The notes: a model not told the origin generated them from the letters alone. A stretch of 32,829 nucleotides of DNA from Patescibacteria group bacterium (GCA_022705565.1 JAKJEF010000001.1:75748-108576); one strand, 5' to 3'; shown: positions 1 through 8,383, numbered from the stretch's first letter. Numbers and translations: made by a program.

Positions 1-304
1 GGGAGCGCTTTTTCTGGATGGGCGTCGCCCGGCCTTGGGCTCGCGGAAGCCAACGCTTCAGCATCGGCCCTCCGTCGACCCGGATTTCCTTGATGATAAG
101 TTTTTCCGGCTTGAACCCCAAATTCTTGGCATTGGCGATGGCCGAATCCAAAAGCTTAAGCATCGGTTCGGCGGCCCGTTCGCGGCGAAGGGATAGTTCG
201 GCCTTGGCCTCCAGTGCCGATCGGTTGCGCATCAACCCGGCGATAGCCCTCGCTTTACGCGGAGCCACGTCCAGATTTTTCAATTTTGCCTTTATCTCTT
301 GCAT
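1..304 (-). CDS. rplV: 50S ribosomal protein L22, 3'-truncated by window edge
   Basis: L22 lines the peptide exit tunnel of the large subunit and binds 23S rRNA. Translating from the ATG at 302-304 gives 101 residues beginning MQEIKAKLKNLDVAPRKAR. The conserved C-terminal hairpin GGPMLKRWLPRAQGRA is visible before the sequence runs off the window. It follows rpsS by 5 nt in the S10 operon order (S19-L22). No Shine-Dalgarno is visible, so translation is probably coupled to rpsS. The C-terminus and the expected rpsC lie outside the window. Confidence 0.95.
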   Translation of the reverse strand, partial: MQEIKAKLKNLDVAPRKARAIAGLMRNRSALEAKAELSLRRERAAEPMLKLLDSAIANAKNLGFKPEKLIIKEIRVDGGPMLKRWLPRAQGRATPIQKKRS

Positions 305-309
305 GGTGC

Positions 310-633
310 TTATTTGGCGGTTTTATCCGGAGCCGGAGCGACCGGAGCTCCCGCGCCCTTTTCCAATTCTTTTTGCATCTTTCCGCCGTGGCGGACGAAC
401 TTGCGGGTCATGGCGAATTCTCCGAACTTGTGCCCGACCATTTCTTCGGTCACCCTCACTTCGACAAAATCTTTTCCGTTGTGGACTCCGAAAACAAATC
501 CGACCATCTCCGGCGCGATCGAGCTCGAGCGCGCCCATGTTTTGACAACCGTTTTGTCTCCCGGTTTCAAACCCGCGATCTTTTTCAAAAGACTCGCTTC
601 GACGTATGGACCCTTGTGGCTGCTTCTCGACAT
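310..633 (-). CDS. rpsS: 30S ribosomal protein S19
   Basis: S19 sits in the head of the 30S subunit and contacts S13 and the A-site tRNA. The 107-aa protein starts MSRSSHKGPYVEASLL and carries the family signature GHKFGEFAMTRKFVRHGGK near residues 67-85. It is about 15 residues longer than the 92-aa E. coli protein, with an Ala/Pro/Lys-rich tail (GAGAPVAPAPDKTAK) that is probably disordered. It starts 4 nt after the rplB stop, without a visible Shine-Dalgarno. Confidence 0.97.
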   Translation of the reverse strand: MSRSSHKGPYVEASLLKKIAGLKPGDKTVVKTWARSSSIAPEMVGFVFGVHNGKDFVEVRVTEEMVGHKFGEFAMTRKFVRHGGKMQKELEKGAGAPVAPAPDKTAK

Positions 634-637
634 GGTT

Positions 638-1477
638 TTATTTCTTTTTCTTCAGCCTGCGTTTGGTTATCAAAACGTTCGACCATTTTTTCTGATTTCT
701 GGTTTTTCTGCCTCCGGTGATCTTACCCCATTTGGTTTTCGGCTTCTTGGTGCCCCGAGGCTGTCTGCCTTCGCCTCCGCCGTAAGGATGATCAACCGGA
801 TTCATGACCGTTCCCCTAACCGTGGGTCTCACGCCCATGCCCCGAGTCCTACCGGCTTTTCCGATATTAACGAGACCCCAATCGGCATTGGAAACCTGAC
901 CCAAAGTGGCGAAATTGCTCCAAAGAACCTTGCGGATTTCTCCGGAAGGCATCTTAAGCTGGGTGTATCCGGCATCGTGTCCCAAAACTTCGGCCGACGA
1001 ACCGGCGGAACGAACAATCTGTCCGCCTTTGCCCGGATTCAATTCGATGTTAAAAACGGAGTATCCGACCGGAATGTTCTTGAGCATCAATCTGTTTCCC
1101 GGAACAAACTCCGCGTTTTCCGCGGTAACGATCGTCGAGCCCGCTTTCGCTCCCTGGGGCGCGATCGAATAACGCCTGGTTCCATCTTTGTAGATAAGCT
1201 TCATGATGAAAGCCGTACGGTAAGGATCGTATTCCAAAGATTCGATTCTCGCCGGGATATTCAATTTGTCGTTCCTGCGGAAATCGATGATGCGGTAGGT
1301 CCGCTTGTTGCCGGCTCCCTGATGCCTCATGGTGATGCGGCCCCGGTTGTTCCGGCCGGCTCTCTCCTGGAGATTCATCGTCAATTTCTTTTCCGGCTTC
1401 ACCCCGCTCAAAACCGAACGGTAGTCGGGCGCCGTCATGTGTCTTCTCGATGGAGTTGTCGGATTATACTTTTTCAT
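638..1477 (-). CDS. rplB: 50S ribosomal protein L2
   Basis: L2 is a primary 23S rRNA-binding protein needed for subunit association and peptidyl transferase assembly. The 279-aa length is normal. It opens MKKYNPTTPSRRHMT and has the RNA-binding core GRNNRGRITMRHQGAGNKR. The C-terminal segment GVRPTVRGTVMNPVDHPYGG contains the conserved His of the family. The start overlaps the end of rplW by 14 nt, suggesting translational coupling. The C-terminus is Lys-rich (RRLKKKK). Confidence 0.98.
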   Translation of the reverse strand: MKKYNPTTPSRRHMTAPDYRSVLSGVKPEKKLTMNLQERAGRNNRGRITMRHQGAGNKRTYRIIDFRRNDKLNIPARIESLEYDPYRTAFIMKLIYKDGTRRYSIAPQGAKAGSTIVTAENAEFVPGNRLMLKNIPVGYSVFNIELNPGKGGQIVRSAGSSAEVLGHDAGYTQLKMPSGEIRKVLWSNFATLGQVSNADWGLVNIGKAGRTRGMGVRPTVRGTVMNPVDHPYGGGEGRQPRGTKKPKTKWGKITGGRKTRNQKKWSNVLITKRRLKKKK

Positions 1478-1736
1478 TGATGGTTTGTCCTTTCTTTAAA
1501 GTGACGATGGCTTTTTTCAGATTCTTTTTGGAAATCCGGGTGATGTTCATGGCGACGACGTTCACCTTGTATTTTTTTTCGATCTGTTTCCTGACTTCGC
1601 TTTTGTTCAAGGTGTTCTTGATTATAAAAACAAACTGATTGAAGCCGCCGAGTCTTCCGGCTTTTTCGCTGAGATAAAACCGGATATCGGTTTTCTCTTT
1701 GTTGTCTTTGGTTTTCTTTTCTTTATTTGACGGCAT
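1464..1736 (-). CDS. rplW: 50S ribosomal protein L23
   Basis: L23 is at the tunnel exit and docks SRP and trigger factor. The 90-aa product has a charged Lys-rich N-terminus (MPSNKEKKTKDNKEKTD) followed by the L23 fold: LSEKAGRLGGFNQFVFII, NKSEVRKQIEKKYKVNV and VVAMNITR. The first strand segment (SEKAGRLGGFNQFVF) departs from the usual TEKS..LEE..NKYTF. Both ends overlap neighbours by 14 nt (rplD upstream, rplB downstream), a tightly packed arrangement. Identity rests on position in the operon as well as sequence. Confidence 0.93.
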   Translation of the reverse strand: MPSNKEKKTKDNKEKTDIRFYLSEKAGRLGGFNQFVFIIKNTLNKSEVRKQIEKKYKVNVVAMNITRISKKNLKKAIVTLKKGQTINEKV

Positions 1737-2361
1737 GGTAATGGGAATCTATCGCGGAAATCGCGTTCTTTTCTATGAAAATCTCCTTGAATTTCATGAG
1801 ATCGTAGACGTTCAAGTCCTTCGGCCCGAGGCTCTTCACTTTCGGCAGATTGGATGAGGCCCGATGAACGTTTTTGTTTCCGATCTCCGGTATCAAAAGC
1901 GCGTTCGGCGCTTTTTTACCGAAGAAATTCCGAAGCGTGGAATGAAGAACCTTGGTTTTCGGTTCGCTGACGGCCAAGGAATCGACGAATTTTACTTCGT
2001 TGTCTTCCAGTTTTTTGGAAAGAACGCTCATGATGGCCGCCTGCCTCATTTTCTGGTTGAGTTTGACCGAATAATCCCTTTCTTTTTTCGGGCCGTGGGC
2101 AACGCCTCCGCCTTTCCAGATCGGCGACCTGGTCGATCCGTGCCTGGCGCGGCCGGTTCCTTTTTGGCGCCACGGCTTTTTGCCGCCTCCGGAAACTTCG
2201 CCGCGGCCTTTGGCGTGGGCAAAAGGCTGACGGCTGTTTTTCTCCTGGCTGTCCAAAGCCTGTTTCACCAGATCCGGTTTCCACGGGTATCCGAAAATCC
2301 GATCCGGTATTTCCACCTGGTCGATCACTTCCATTTTGGCGTTGTAGAGATCGGCTTTCAT
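1723..2361 (-). CDS. rplD: 50S ribosomal protein L4
   Basis: L4 binds 23S rRNA domain I and, in E. coli, represses its own S10 operon; whether that happens here is unknown. The 212-aa protein has the long tunnel loop with the hallmark GGGKKPWRQKGTGRARHGS at about residues 58-76, then SPIWKGGGVAHGP. It starts 1 nt after the rplC stop. No E. coli-type S10 leader can be placed, because tuf lies only 14 nt upstream of rpsJ. Confidence 0.97.
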   Translation of the reverse strand: MKADLYNAKMEVIDQVEIPDRIFGYPWKPDLVKQALDSQEKNSRQPFAHAKGRGEVSGGGKKPWRQKGTGRARHGSTRSPIWKGGGVAHGPKKERDYSVKLNQKMRQAAIMSVLSKKLEDNEVKFVDSLAVSEPKTKVLHSTLRNFFGKKAPNALLIPEIGNKNVHRASSNLPKVKSLGPKDLNVYDLMKFKEIFIEKNAISAIDSHYHAVK

Positions 2362-2362
2362 T

Positions 2363-2785
2363 TTAGAGATAGATTTTGATTTTGCTTCCGCTCATTCCCG
2401 GAATAGCTCCTTTCAAAGCCATGGTTTTCGCTTCGCTATTCCAGGCGATCACTTTGACGTTCTTCACGGTTTTTCTGTCGACACCCATGTGTCCGGCCAT
2501 TTTGTGGCCTTTCAGAACTCTTTGCGGAGCGGTGGCGCCGATAGATCCCGGAGCGCGAAGCCGGTCTTTTTGTCCGTGCGTTTTCGGGCCGCCGTGAAAA
2601 CCCCAGCGTTTGACTCCTCCCTGGAACCCGCGGCCCTTGGTGGTGCCGACGATTTTGACTAAAGCGTTCTCCGCGATTTCCATATTTTCCGGCAGATCCA
2701 AAACCATAACCAAAGTAACCGGAATCACCCTGTCTTCCTTGAAGATCTGGCTCATTTTGATTTTTTTCGCGGTAATGTAGGCCAT
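2363..2785 (-). CDS. rplC: 50S ribosomal protein L3, markedly shortened
   Basis: L3 nucleates 50S assembly and reaches towards the peptidyl transferase centre. The core GTTKGRGFQGGVKRWGFHGG, the HGQKDRLRAPGSIG segment and MAGHMGVDRKTVKN are well conserved. The protein is only 140 aa from the ATG at 2783-2785, against about 209 in E. coli. By eye, about 60 residues are missing between the N-terminal strand (VIPVTLVMVLD) and VKIVGTTKGRG, the part that forms much of the globular beta-barrel. A GTG at 2798-2800 in the same frame would add 5 residues, but it lies inside a perfect hairpin, so I prefer the ATG. Confidence 0.93.
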   Translation of the reverse strand: MAYITAKKIKMSQIFKEDRVIPVTLVMVLDLPENMEIAENALVKIVGTTKGRGFQGGVKRWGFHGGPKTHGQKDRLRAPGSIGATAPQRVLKGHKMAGHMGVDRKTVKNVKVIAWNSEAKTMALKGAIPGMSGSKIKIYL

Positions 2786-2795
2786 TTGTTTGACG

Positions 2796-2834
2796 CCCAC
2801 AAAATAACCGAGGAAGCCTCGGTTATTTTGTGGG
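2796..2834 (-). promoter_or_regulatory. Perfect 18-bp hairpin in the rpsJ-rplC gap
   Basis: Arms 2796-2813 and 2817-2834 are exact inverted complements with a 3-nt loop. On the mRNA the stem ends 10 nt before the rplC ATG. No U-tract follows, so it is not a standard terminator. Its placement suits control of rplC translation, mRNA processing, or a feedback site for a ribosomal protein. Function is inferred only. Confidence 0.75.
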
Positions 2835-2863
2835 ATTTCTTGTTGGCTATCCTCTATCCAATA

Positions 2864-3169
2864 CTACACTGTTTTTATTTCTATGTCCACCCCCGCGGGC
2901 AGATTCAAGTCGGATAAGGATTCGATCAGTTTCTGCGTCGGATTAAGAATGTCGATCAACCTCTTGTGGATTCTCATCTCGAACTGCTCCCTGGCGTTCT
3001 TATGCACGAAAGTCGAGCGGTTGACCGTGTATTTTTTGAACTCGGTCGGAAGCGGCATCGGACCGACGATTTTGGTATCCATCCGCTCCAGAACCTCCAT
3101 GATCTGCTTGCAGGAATTGTCCACCAGCTTCTGGTCGTACGATTTGATTCTTAATCTGAGCTTTTCCAC
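2864..3169 (-). CDS. rpsJ: 30S ribosomal protein S10 (NusE)
   Basis: S10 is a 30S head protein and, as NusE, a transcription antitermination factor. The 101-aa protein has the family pattern LRLRIKSYDQKLVDNSC at the N-terminus and VGPMPLPTEFKKYTVNRS with FEMRIHKRLIDIL in the middle and C-terminal half. The start is GTG (3167-3169), chosen because the alignment with S10 begins exactly there. It follows tuf by 14 nt and has no Shine-Dalgarno. It is separated from rplC by 78 nt containing the perfect hairpin. Confidence 0.97.
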   Translation of the reverse strand: MEKLRLRIKSYDQKLVDNSCKQIMEVLERMDTKIVGPMPLPTEFKKYTVNRSTFVHKNAREQFEMRIHKRLIDILNPTQKLIESLSDLNLPAGVDIEIKTV

Positions 3170-3183
3170 GTTAGAGTAACGAA

Positions 3184-4383
3184 TTATTTGACGATTTTGG
3201 AGATGACTCCGGCGCCAACGGTCTTTCCTCCTTCGCGAATGGCGAAGTGCTGTTTTTCTTCGAGAGCGATCGGAGCGAGAAGCTTGATCGTCACGTTGAC
3301 CGTGTCTCCGGGCATGGCCATTTCCATTCCTTGCGGCAGGATCATTTCACCGGTGACGTCCGTGGTCCTCATGTAGAACTGCGGCTTGTATCCGGGGAAG
3401 ATCGGCGTGTGTCGGCCGCCTTCTTCTTTGGTCAAAAGATAAACTTCGGCCTCGAAGTCGGTATGCGGCGTGACCGATCCGGGTTTGGCGATGATCTGTC
3501 CGCGTTCCACGTCTTCTTTCTTGATGCCACGGATCAAAACACCGACGTTGTCTCCGGCTTGTCCTTCGTCCAAGGTCTTGTTGAACATCTCGATTCCGGT
3601 GACCACGGTTTTAGCGGTCGGTTTCAAGCCGATAAGCTCCACTTCGTCGTTCACGTGGACCACGCCTCTTTCGATGCGGCCGGTGACAACGGTGCCGCGG
3701 CCTTCGATCGTGAAGATATCCTCGATCGGCATCAGGAACGGCTTATCCGTTTCTCTTTTCGGTTCCGGAATATAAGAATCAAGGGCGTCCACCAATTCCA
3801 AGATCGGTTTGACCGCCGGATCGTCGAGCGAACTCGCCTCGAGCGCCTTCAAGGCCGAACCTTTGATGATCGGCACTTCGTCTCCTTTGTAGCTGTATTT
3901 GGAAAGAAGCTCCCTCACTTCGGCTTCGACGAGCGCCACCAATTCGGGGTCGTCCACCATATCGACTTTATTCAGGAATACCACCATGGCCGGAACGCCG
4001 ACCTGATGGGCCAAAAGGATATGCTCCCTTGTCTGAGGCATCGGGCCGTCGGCGGCGGAAACGACGAGAATCGCTCCGTCCATTTGGGCGGCGCCGGTAA
4101 TCATGTTTTTGATGTAATCCGCGTGTCCCGGAGCGTCGATGTGGGCGTAATGCCTTTTTTCCGACTCGTACTCCGAGTGATGCAAGGCGATGGTGATACC
4201 GCGCGCCTTTTCTTCCGGCGCCTTGTCGATATCGTCGACTTTCTCTTCTTTCTTCGCTAAACCTTTGAGGTAAAGAACGTGGATAATCGCCGCCGTCAAA
4301 GTGGTCTTGCCGTGGTCGACGTGACCGATGGTGCCGACGTTGACGTGCGGTTTAGTTCTTGAAAATTTCTCTTTTTCGGCCAT
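3184..4383 (-). CDS. tuf: Translation elongation factor Tu
   Basis: EF-Tu delivers aminoacyl-tRNA to the ribosomal A site as a GTPase. All G motifs are visible in the 399-aa protein: GHVDHGKTT (G1), the ARGIT switch I segment, DAPGHADY (G3), NKVD (G4) and GSALKALE (G5). Domains 2 and 3 follow, with the C-terminal [11 protein letters not shown]. It has a private promoter upstream (4424-4453), so it can be made in excess of fusA. The predicted leader of about 34 nt is A-rich without a Shine-Dalgarno. Only one copy is seen in the window. Confidence 0.99.
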   Translation of the reverse strand: MAEKEKFSRTKPHVNVGTIGHVDHGKTTLTAAIIHVLYLKGLAKKEEKVDDIDKAPEEKARGITIALHHSEYESEKRHYAHIDAPGHADYIKNMITGAAQMDGAILVVSAADGPMPQTREHILLAHQVGVPAMVVFLNKVDMVDDPELVALVEAEVRELLSKYSYKGDEVPIIKGSALKALEASSLDDPAVKPILELVDALDSYIPEPKRETDKPFLMPIEDIFTIEGRGTVVTGRIERGVVHVNDEVELIGLKPTAKTVVTGIEMFNKTLDEGQAGDNVGVLIRGIKKEDVERGQIIAKPGSVTPHTDFEAEVYLLTKEEGGRHTPIFPGYKPQFYMRTTDVTGEMILPQGMEMAMPGDTVNVTIKLLAPIALEEKQHFAIREGGKTVGAGVISKIVK

Positions 4384-4423
4384 TTTTGAATTTGATTATT
4401 TTTTATGACTTTGCGACCTTAAA

Positions 4424-4453
4424 ATATTACTGATTGATGGGGGTATTTGTCAA
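4424..4453 (-). promoter_or_regulatory. tuf promoter, TTGACA-18-TAATAT
   Basis: On the minus strand a perfect -35 TTGACA (4448-4453) is followed by an 18-nt spacer and TAATAT (4424-4429). The predicted start is near 4417, giving a leader of about 34 nt before tuf. It lies just downstream of the fusA stop, so tuf and the S10 genes can be transcribed independently of the str genes. Confidence 0.75.
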
Positions 4454-4481
4454 GGTTTTTTCTGGGTTTTTGGAGTTCCGG

Positions 4482-6584
4482 CTATTTCTTCCCGGAAATG
4501 ATCGCCTCTTCCAGGTTCTTCGGAACGATATCGTAGTGGTCGAACTCCATGGTAAACGCCCCTCTTCCCTGGGTCATCGAACGAAGTTTGGTGGCGTATC
4601 CGAACATCTCCGAAAGCGGGACCATGGCATCGACCACTTTGGTATTGGCCCGGTCGTTCATCGCTTCGATCTTTCCCCTTTTCGAAGAAAGGTCTCCGGT
4701 GATGTCTCCCAAAAATTCCGACGGGATGATCACCTGGATTTTCATCACCGGCTCCAAAATCACCGGTTTGGCTTTTTTGGCGCCTTCCTGCAAAGCCATG
4801 GAAGCGGCGATCTTGAAAGCGGCTTCGGACGAATCGACTTCGTGGAAAGAGCCGTCGTAAAGAGTCACCTCGAGGTCAGTCAACGTGTAGCCCGCGATAA
4901 CACCCCGATCCAAAGCTTCGCGCACGCCTTTTTCGACGGCCGGAATGAATTCCCGGGGAATGGCTCCTCCTTTGATGGCGTCGACGAAAGTGAATCCGTC
5001 TCCGCGATCCTTGGAGCTGACTTTAAGCCAGACGTGTCCGTACTGGCCGCGGCCTCCGGACTGCCTGACATATTTGCCTTCGGCTTCGGCCGAACCCAAA
5101 ATAGTCTCTTTGTAGGCGACTTGCGGCCGGCCGACGTCGGCTTCGACGGAAAATTCGCGCCGCATTCTTTCGACGAGAACTTCGAGATGAAGCTCACCCA
5201 TTCCGGCGATGATCGTTTCGCCGGTTTCGGGATCTCCGGAGACCCTGAAAGTCGGATCTTCCTCGGCCAGACGATGAAGGGCCATGCCCATTTTCTCCTG
5301 GTCGGCTTTGGTCTTCGGCGAAACTCTCTGCTCTATGACCGGCTGCGGAAAAGTGATTTTTTCCAGAATGATCGGCTTATCCGGATCGCAAAGCGAATCG
5401 CCGGTCGTCGTGTTTTTGAGTCCAACAAGGGCGCCGATCTCTCCGGCGTAAATTTCGTCCACCTCTTCCCTGTCGTTCGCGTGCATCCGCAGAATGCGGC
5501 CGATTCTTTCCTGGTTGTTTTTGGTCGAATTCAAAATATAGCTTCCCCGGCTAAGCTTGCCGCTGTAAACGCGGAAATAAGTGAGGCTTCCGACAAAAGG
5601 ATCGGTGGCGATCTTGAAAGCCAAAGCCGTGAAAGGCTCGTCGTCGCTCGGTCGGCGTTCGATCTCTTCGTTGGTTTTCGGGTCGTGGCCTTTGACCGGA
5701 GGAAGATCGGTCGGCGCCGGCAGATAGTCGATAACCGCGTCGAGCACCAACTGGACACCTTTGTTCTTCAAAGCCGAACCGCAGACGACCGGAACGATCT
5801 TTAAAGAAAGGACCGCCTTTCTCAAGATCCTCCGCAGATCTTCGAGTCCGATTTCTTTTCCTTCGAGATAATCGGACATCAATTTATCGTCGTTCTCGAC
5901 GATTTTTTCGAGAAGCGTTTGTCTCGCCGCTTTGGCGGCTTCGATCATATTCTCGGGGATGGGAATCTCCGTCACTTTTTCTCCGTGTTCGCCTTCGAAA
6001 TCAAAGGCTTTCATTTGCAAAAGGTCGATCACTCCCTTGAAATCGCTTTCGGCGCCGATCGGCAGCTGGATCGGTATGGCGTTCGGAGTGAGCCTCTCGT
6101 GGATCGATCTCAAAACAAAATCGAAACTCGCGCCCATGCGGTCCATCTTGTTGATGAAACAAATGCGCGGAACCCCGTATTCGTCGGCATAGTGCCAGTT
6201 GGTCTCGGACTGCGGCTCCACTCCGGAAACGCCGTCGAAAACAACCACGGCGCCGTCCAAAACCCGAAGCGAACGCTTAACTTCGACCGTGAAGTCGATG
6301 TGTCCCGGGGTGTCGATCAGGTTTATCCGGTGCTCGAAAGCTTTGTCGCCTTTCCGGTAAGTCGGAATCCAAAAACAGGTGGTCGCGGCCGAGGTGATGG
6401 TGATGCCGCGTTCCCGCTCCTGTTCCATCCAATCCATGATCGCCTGACCTTCGTGGACTTCGCCGAGTTTGTGGGAAACGCTGGTGTAAAAAAGGATTCT
6501 TTCCGAAACCGTGGTTTTTCCGGCATCGATGTGGGCGATGATGCCGATATCGCGGTTTTTCTCGATTGGATAGAGTCTAGCCAT
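4482..6584 (-). CDS. fusA: Translation elongation factor G
   Basis: EF-G is the GTPase that drives translocation and, with RRF, ribosome recycling. The 700-aa length is typical. Motifs seen are AHIDAGKTT (P-loop), [10 protein letters not shown] (switch I), DTPGHIDF (G3) and NKMDRMG (G4). Domain IV carries GRGQYGHV, and the domain V segment ends in [13 protein letters not shown]. It lies 27 nt after rpsG and is followed by the tuf promoter. No Shine-Dalgarno precedes the ATG at 6582-6584. Confidence 0.99.
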   Translation of the reverse strand: MARLYPIEKNRDIGIIAHIDAGKTTVSERILFYTSVSHKLGEVHEGQAIMDWMEQERERGITITSAATTCFWIPTYRKGDKAFEHRINLIDTPGHIDFTVEVKRSLRVLDGAVVVFDGVSGVEPQSETNWHYADEYGVPRICFINKMDRMGASFDFVLRSIHERLTPNAIPIQLPIGAESDFKGVIDLLQMKAFDFEGEHGEKVTEIPIPENMIEAAKAARQTLLEKIVENDDKLMSDYLEGKEIGLEDLRRILRKAVLSLKIVPVVCGSALKNKGVQLVLDAVIDYLPAPTDLPPVKGHDPKTNEEIERRPSDDEPFTALAFKIATDPFVGSLTYFRVYSGKLSRGSYILNSTKNNQERIGRILRMHANDREEVDEIYAGEIGALVGLKNTTTGDSLCDPDKPIILEKITFPQPVIEQRVSPKTKADQEKMGMALHRLAEEDPTFRVSGDPETGETIIAGMGELHLEVLVERMRREFSVEADVGRPQVAYKETILGSAEAEGKYVRQSGGRGQYGHVWLKVSSKDRGDGFTFVDAIKGGAIPREFIPAVEKGVREALDRGVIAGYTLTDLEVTLYDGSFHEVDSSEAAFKIAASMALQEGAKKAKPVILEPVMKIQVIIPSEFLGDITGDLSSKRGKIEAMNDRANTKVVDAMVPLSEMFGYATKLRSMTQGRGAFTMEFDHYDIVPKNLEEAIISGKK

Positions 6585-6611
6585 AATAGGGGTAAAAGGT
6601 GGTTGTTAAGG

Positions 6612-7076
6612 TTATCTCGCGAAATGCGCGAAAGCCCGGTTGGCTTCGGCCATTCGGTGAATGTCCAATTTTTTCTTGATGGCCGCCCCTTCGTTCTTGG
6701 AAGCGGCGATTATTTCTTCGGCCAAGCGCTCGGCGATCGGTTTACCTTTCTTGGACCTCGCGGCGTCAATGATCCATTTGCAAGCCAGCATGAATTTCCT
6801 TTCTTCGCGAACCTCGCGCGGCACCTGGTAGTTGGCGCCGCCGACTCTCTTGGAAGCAACCTCCAAAAGCGGCGAAGCGTTTTCCAAAGCTTTCGAGAAA
6901 ACCGCCAGCGGATCCGGATTCTCCTTGGAAATGATATCCATGGCGTCGTAAAAGTTTTTCTCGGCGACGGATTTCTTTCCGTCGTACATCAAATAATTGA
7001 TAAACCGGCTCGCGGCGATATCGCCGTACTTCACGTCCGGTTTTCTTTCCCTTTTATAGTTTCTTTTTTTCCTCAT
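6612..7076 (-). CDS. rpsG: 30S ribosomal protein S7
   Basis: S7 nucleates 30S head assembly and lines the E-site mRNA channel. The 154-aa protein begins MRKKRNYKRERKPDVKYGD and shows the conserved VGGANYQVPREVREERK and IAERLAEEIIAASKNEG blocks. The length is normal for the family. It follows rpsL by 8 nt. The short spacer contains no Shine-Dalgarno, which suggests coupled translation. Confidence 0.98.
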   Translation of the reverse strand: MRKKRNYKRERKPDVKYGDIAASRFINYLMYDGKKSVAEKNFYDAMDIISKENPDPLAVFSKALENASPLLEVASKRVGGANYQVPREVREERKFMLACKWIIDAARSKKGKPIAERLAEEIIAASKNEGAAIKKKLDIHRMAEANRAFAHFAR

Positions 7077-7084
7077 TGTATAAA

Positions 7085-7498
7085 TTAGGCGGCTTTGGGT
7101 TTTTTGGCGCCGTATTTGCTCCTTTGCTGTTTTCTTTGCACGCCGGCGGTATCGAGCCTGCCCCGGACAATGTGGTATCTCACTCCCGGAAGGTCTTTGA
7201 CGCGGCCCCCGCGGATCATGACGACCGAGTGTTCCTGCAGATTATGCCCTTCGCCGGGAATATAGGCGGTCACTTCCATGCCGTTCGTGAGCCTGACCCT
7301 CGCCACTTTCCGCAAAGCGGAATTCGGTTTTTTAGGGGTGACCGTGGAGACTTTCAAACACACTCCTCGCTTGAAAGGAGAATTGGAATAAACCGGCTTG
7401 TTTTGGAGCACGTTCATATAACGCCCCAAGGCCGGGGTTTTATCTTTTTTCAAAGCAGTCTTCCTGCCTTTTTTCAAAAGTTGTGGAATTGTCGGCAC
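7085..7498 (-). CDS. rpsL: 30S ribosomal protein S12
   Basis: S12 sits at the decoding centre. The 137-aa protein begins with GTG (read as Met) in (M)[12 protein letters not shown] and carries [16 protein letters not shown], with the streptomycin-site lysines (K56-K57). It also has [20 protein letters not shown] and the terminal [15 protein letters not shown]. The extra residues around 25-42 match the longer S12 type seen in Bacillus rather than E. coli. It is the first gene of the str operon; the promoter places the transcript start at, or 1 nt before, the GTG. Confidence 0.98.
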   Translation of the reverse strand: MPTIPQLLKKGRKTALKKDKTPALGRYMNVLQNKPVYSNSPFKRGVCLKVSTVTPKKPNSALRKVARVRLTNGMEVTAYIPGEGHNLQEHSVVMIRGGRVKDLPGVRYHIVRGRLDTAGVQRKQQRSKYGAKKPKAA

Positions 7499-7505
7499 GA
7501 CACCT

Positions 7506-7534
7506 AATATACCAAGTCGTTCAAGTTAAGTCAA
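7506..7534 (-). promoter_or_regulatory. str operon promoter, TTGACT-17-TATATT with extended -10
   Basis: On the minus strand TTGACT (7529-7534), a 17-nt spacer and TATATT (7506-7511) preceded by TGG form a near-consensus promoter. The expected start is 7498-7499, right at the rpsL GTG, so the mRNA would be leaderless. Confidence 0.8.
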
Positions 7535-7558
7535 TAATATCGAGGCTTTTCCGGTCGT

Positions 7559-8152
7559 TCAATACCCTTGGCCGGTGAAGAGTTTGAAGATCAAACCTCC
7601 GGCGGCCGGCAAAAAAATCTGGGCTGTGAAAAGCGCGAGCAGGATGCCCCAAGCTCCGAGCTTCATCATGTTTGTCCAGGCCCGCGGGAAAAGCTCGTGG
7701 AATATTTTCGAGCCGTCGAGCGGCGGAAACGGCAAAAGATTGAACAAACCCAGGGAAATATTGACGATCACCACTTGCTCGAAAAGCATGATGGCGACCG
7801 GAGAAAAGTACCCCGTTCCCAAACGGATAAACAATCCGAAAACGGCCGCGAGGAGCATGTTGGCGGCGATACCGGCGACGCTTACTTTCAGAATTCCGTT
7901 TTTCTGGTCTTTGAACAAAAACGGATTCACCGGCACCGGTTTGGCCCAGCCGATGAAAGAACCGAAGAAGAACAAAGATAAAAGCGGCACGATCACCGTT
8001 CCGGTCATATCGAGATGCGGAATGGGATTCAAAGTCAGTCGGCCGGAATCCCGGGCGGTCGGGTCTCCGAGTTCGAGCGCCATGAGGCCGTGGCTGTATT
8101 CGTGGAAAACCGCCGAAAGAATGATGATAACGTATAGAACCAGAATATCCAT
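7559..8152 (-). CDS. Site-2 protease family (M50) membrane metallopeptidase
   Basis: This is an intramembrane zinc protease of the M50/S2P family; the substrate is unknown. The 197-aa protein is almost wholly hydrophobic. The zinc motif HEYSH (HExxH, residues 17-21) lies in the first membrane segment, and the second motif LFNLLPFPPLDG near residues 138-149 supplies the third ligand Asp. No PDZ or CBS domain is present, so it is the minimal subtype common in small genomes. It is divergent from rpmB. A TATAAT box (8162-8167) puts the transcript start about 3 nt from the ATG. It could also be read as a Zn-dependent protease of the YwhC type. Confidence 0.9.
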   Translation of the reverse strand: MDILVLYVIIILSAVFHEYSHGLMALELGDPTARDSGRLTLNPIPHLDMTGTVIVPLLSLFFFGSFIGWAKPVPVNPFLFKDQKNGILKVSVAGIAANMLLAAVFGLFIRLGTGYFSPVAIMLFEQVVIVNISLGLFNLLPFPPLDGSKIFHELFPRAWTNMMKLGAWGILLALFTAQIFLPAAGGLIFKLFTGQGY

Positions 8153-8156
8153 TGGC

Positions 8157-8185
8157 TTTACATTATAAACGTTTTTGGCTAATAT
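8157..8185 (+). promoter_or_regulatory. rpmB promoter, TTTACA-17-TAATAT
   Basis: TTTACA (8157-8162), a 17-nt spacer and TAATAT (8180-8185) predict a start at 8192-8193, which is the A of the rpmB ATG. This supports both the ATG choice and a leaderless mRNA. Confidence 0.7.
8162..8167 (-). promoter_or_regulatory. -10 box for the M50 protease gene
   Basis: A perfect TATAAT on the minus strand has a predicted start near 8155, 3 nt before the ATG. The -35 is weak. The box shares a base with the -35 of the divergent rpmB promoter, so the two promoters should exclude each other. Confidence 0.55.
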
Positions 8186-8192
8186 TTACACC

Positions 8193-8381
8193 ATGCGACA
8201 ATGCGCGATTTGCGGCAAAGGATCGATTCTCCGCTCTTCCAGGAACAAGCTCCGCGGCAAATACAATCCGACTCCGCTCAAAAGAAAATATCCGAATCTT
8301 CAATACACCCGAGACGCGAACGGCAAACGGGTTTTGGCTTGCGCCAAGTGCATCAAAGCCCAGGCCAAGAAAACAAAATAG
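8193..8381 (+). CDS. rpmB: 50S ribosomal protein L28
   Basis: L28 is a small protein of the large subunit. The 62-aa protein starts MRQCAICGKGSILRSSRN, which matches the L28 start (C-x2-C-G-K-G), and continues KLRGKYNPTPLKRKYPNLQ. A second CxxC pair (CAKC) at the C-terminus suggests a zinc-ribbon L28 (C4 form). A TTG 18 nt upstream is in frame, but it lies inside the promoter, so the ATG is preferred. A strong terminator follows directly, so the gene is monocistronic. Confidence 0.95.
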   Translation: MRQCAICGKGSILRSSRNKLRGKYNPTPLKRKYPNLQYTRDANGKRVLACAKCIKAQAKKTK

Positions 8382-8383
8382 AA

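Noticed and set aside
299-1480. Long plus-strand frame opposite rpsS and rplB
   Set aside because: It is antisense to two ribosomal protein genes with perfect family motifs; the translation has no recognisable domain.
2363-2800. Five-residue longer rplC start at GTG 2798-2800
   Set aside because: That codon lies in the left arm of the perfect hairpin, and the L3 alignment does not need the extra residues.
2796-2834. Rho-independent terminator between rpsJ and rplC
   Set aside because: There is no U-tract after the hairpin in either direction, and a terminator there would cut the S10 operon.
4434-5804. 456-codon plus-strand frame opposite fusA, and a similar one at 5919-7088
   Set aside because: Both mirror the codon pattern of EF-G and S7 on the minus strand and give low-complexity Phe/Arg/Gly-rich products.
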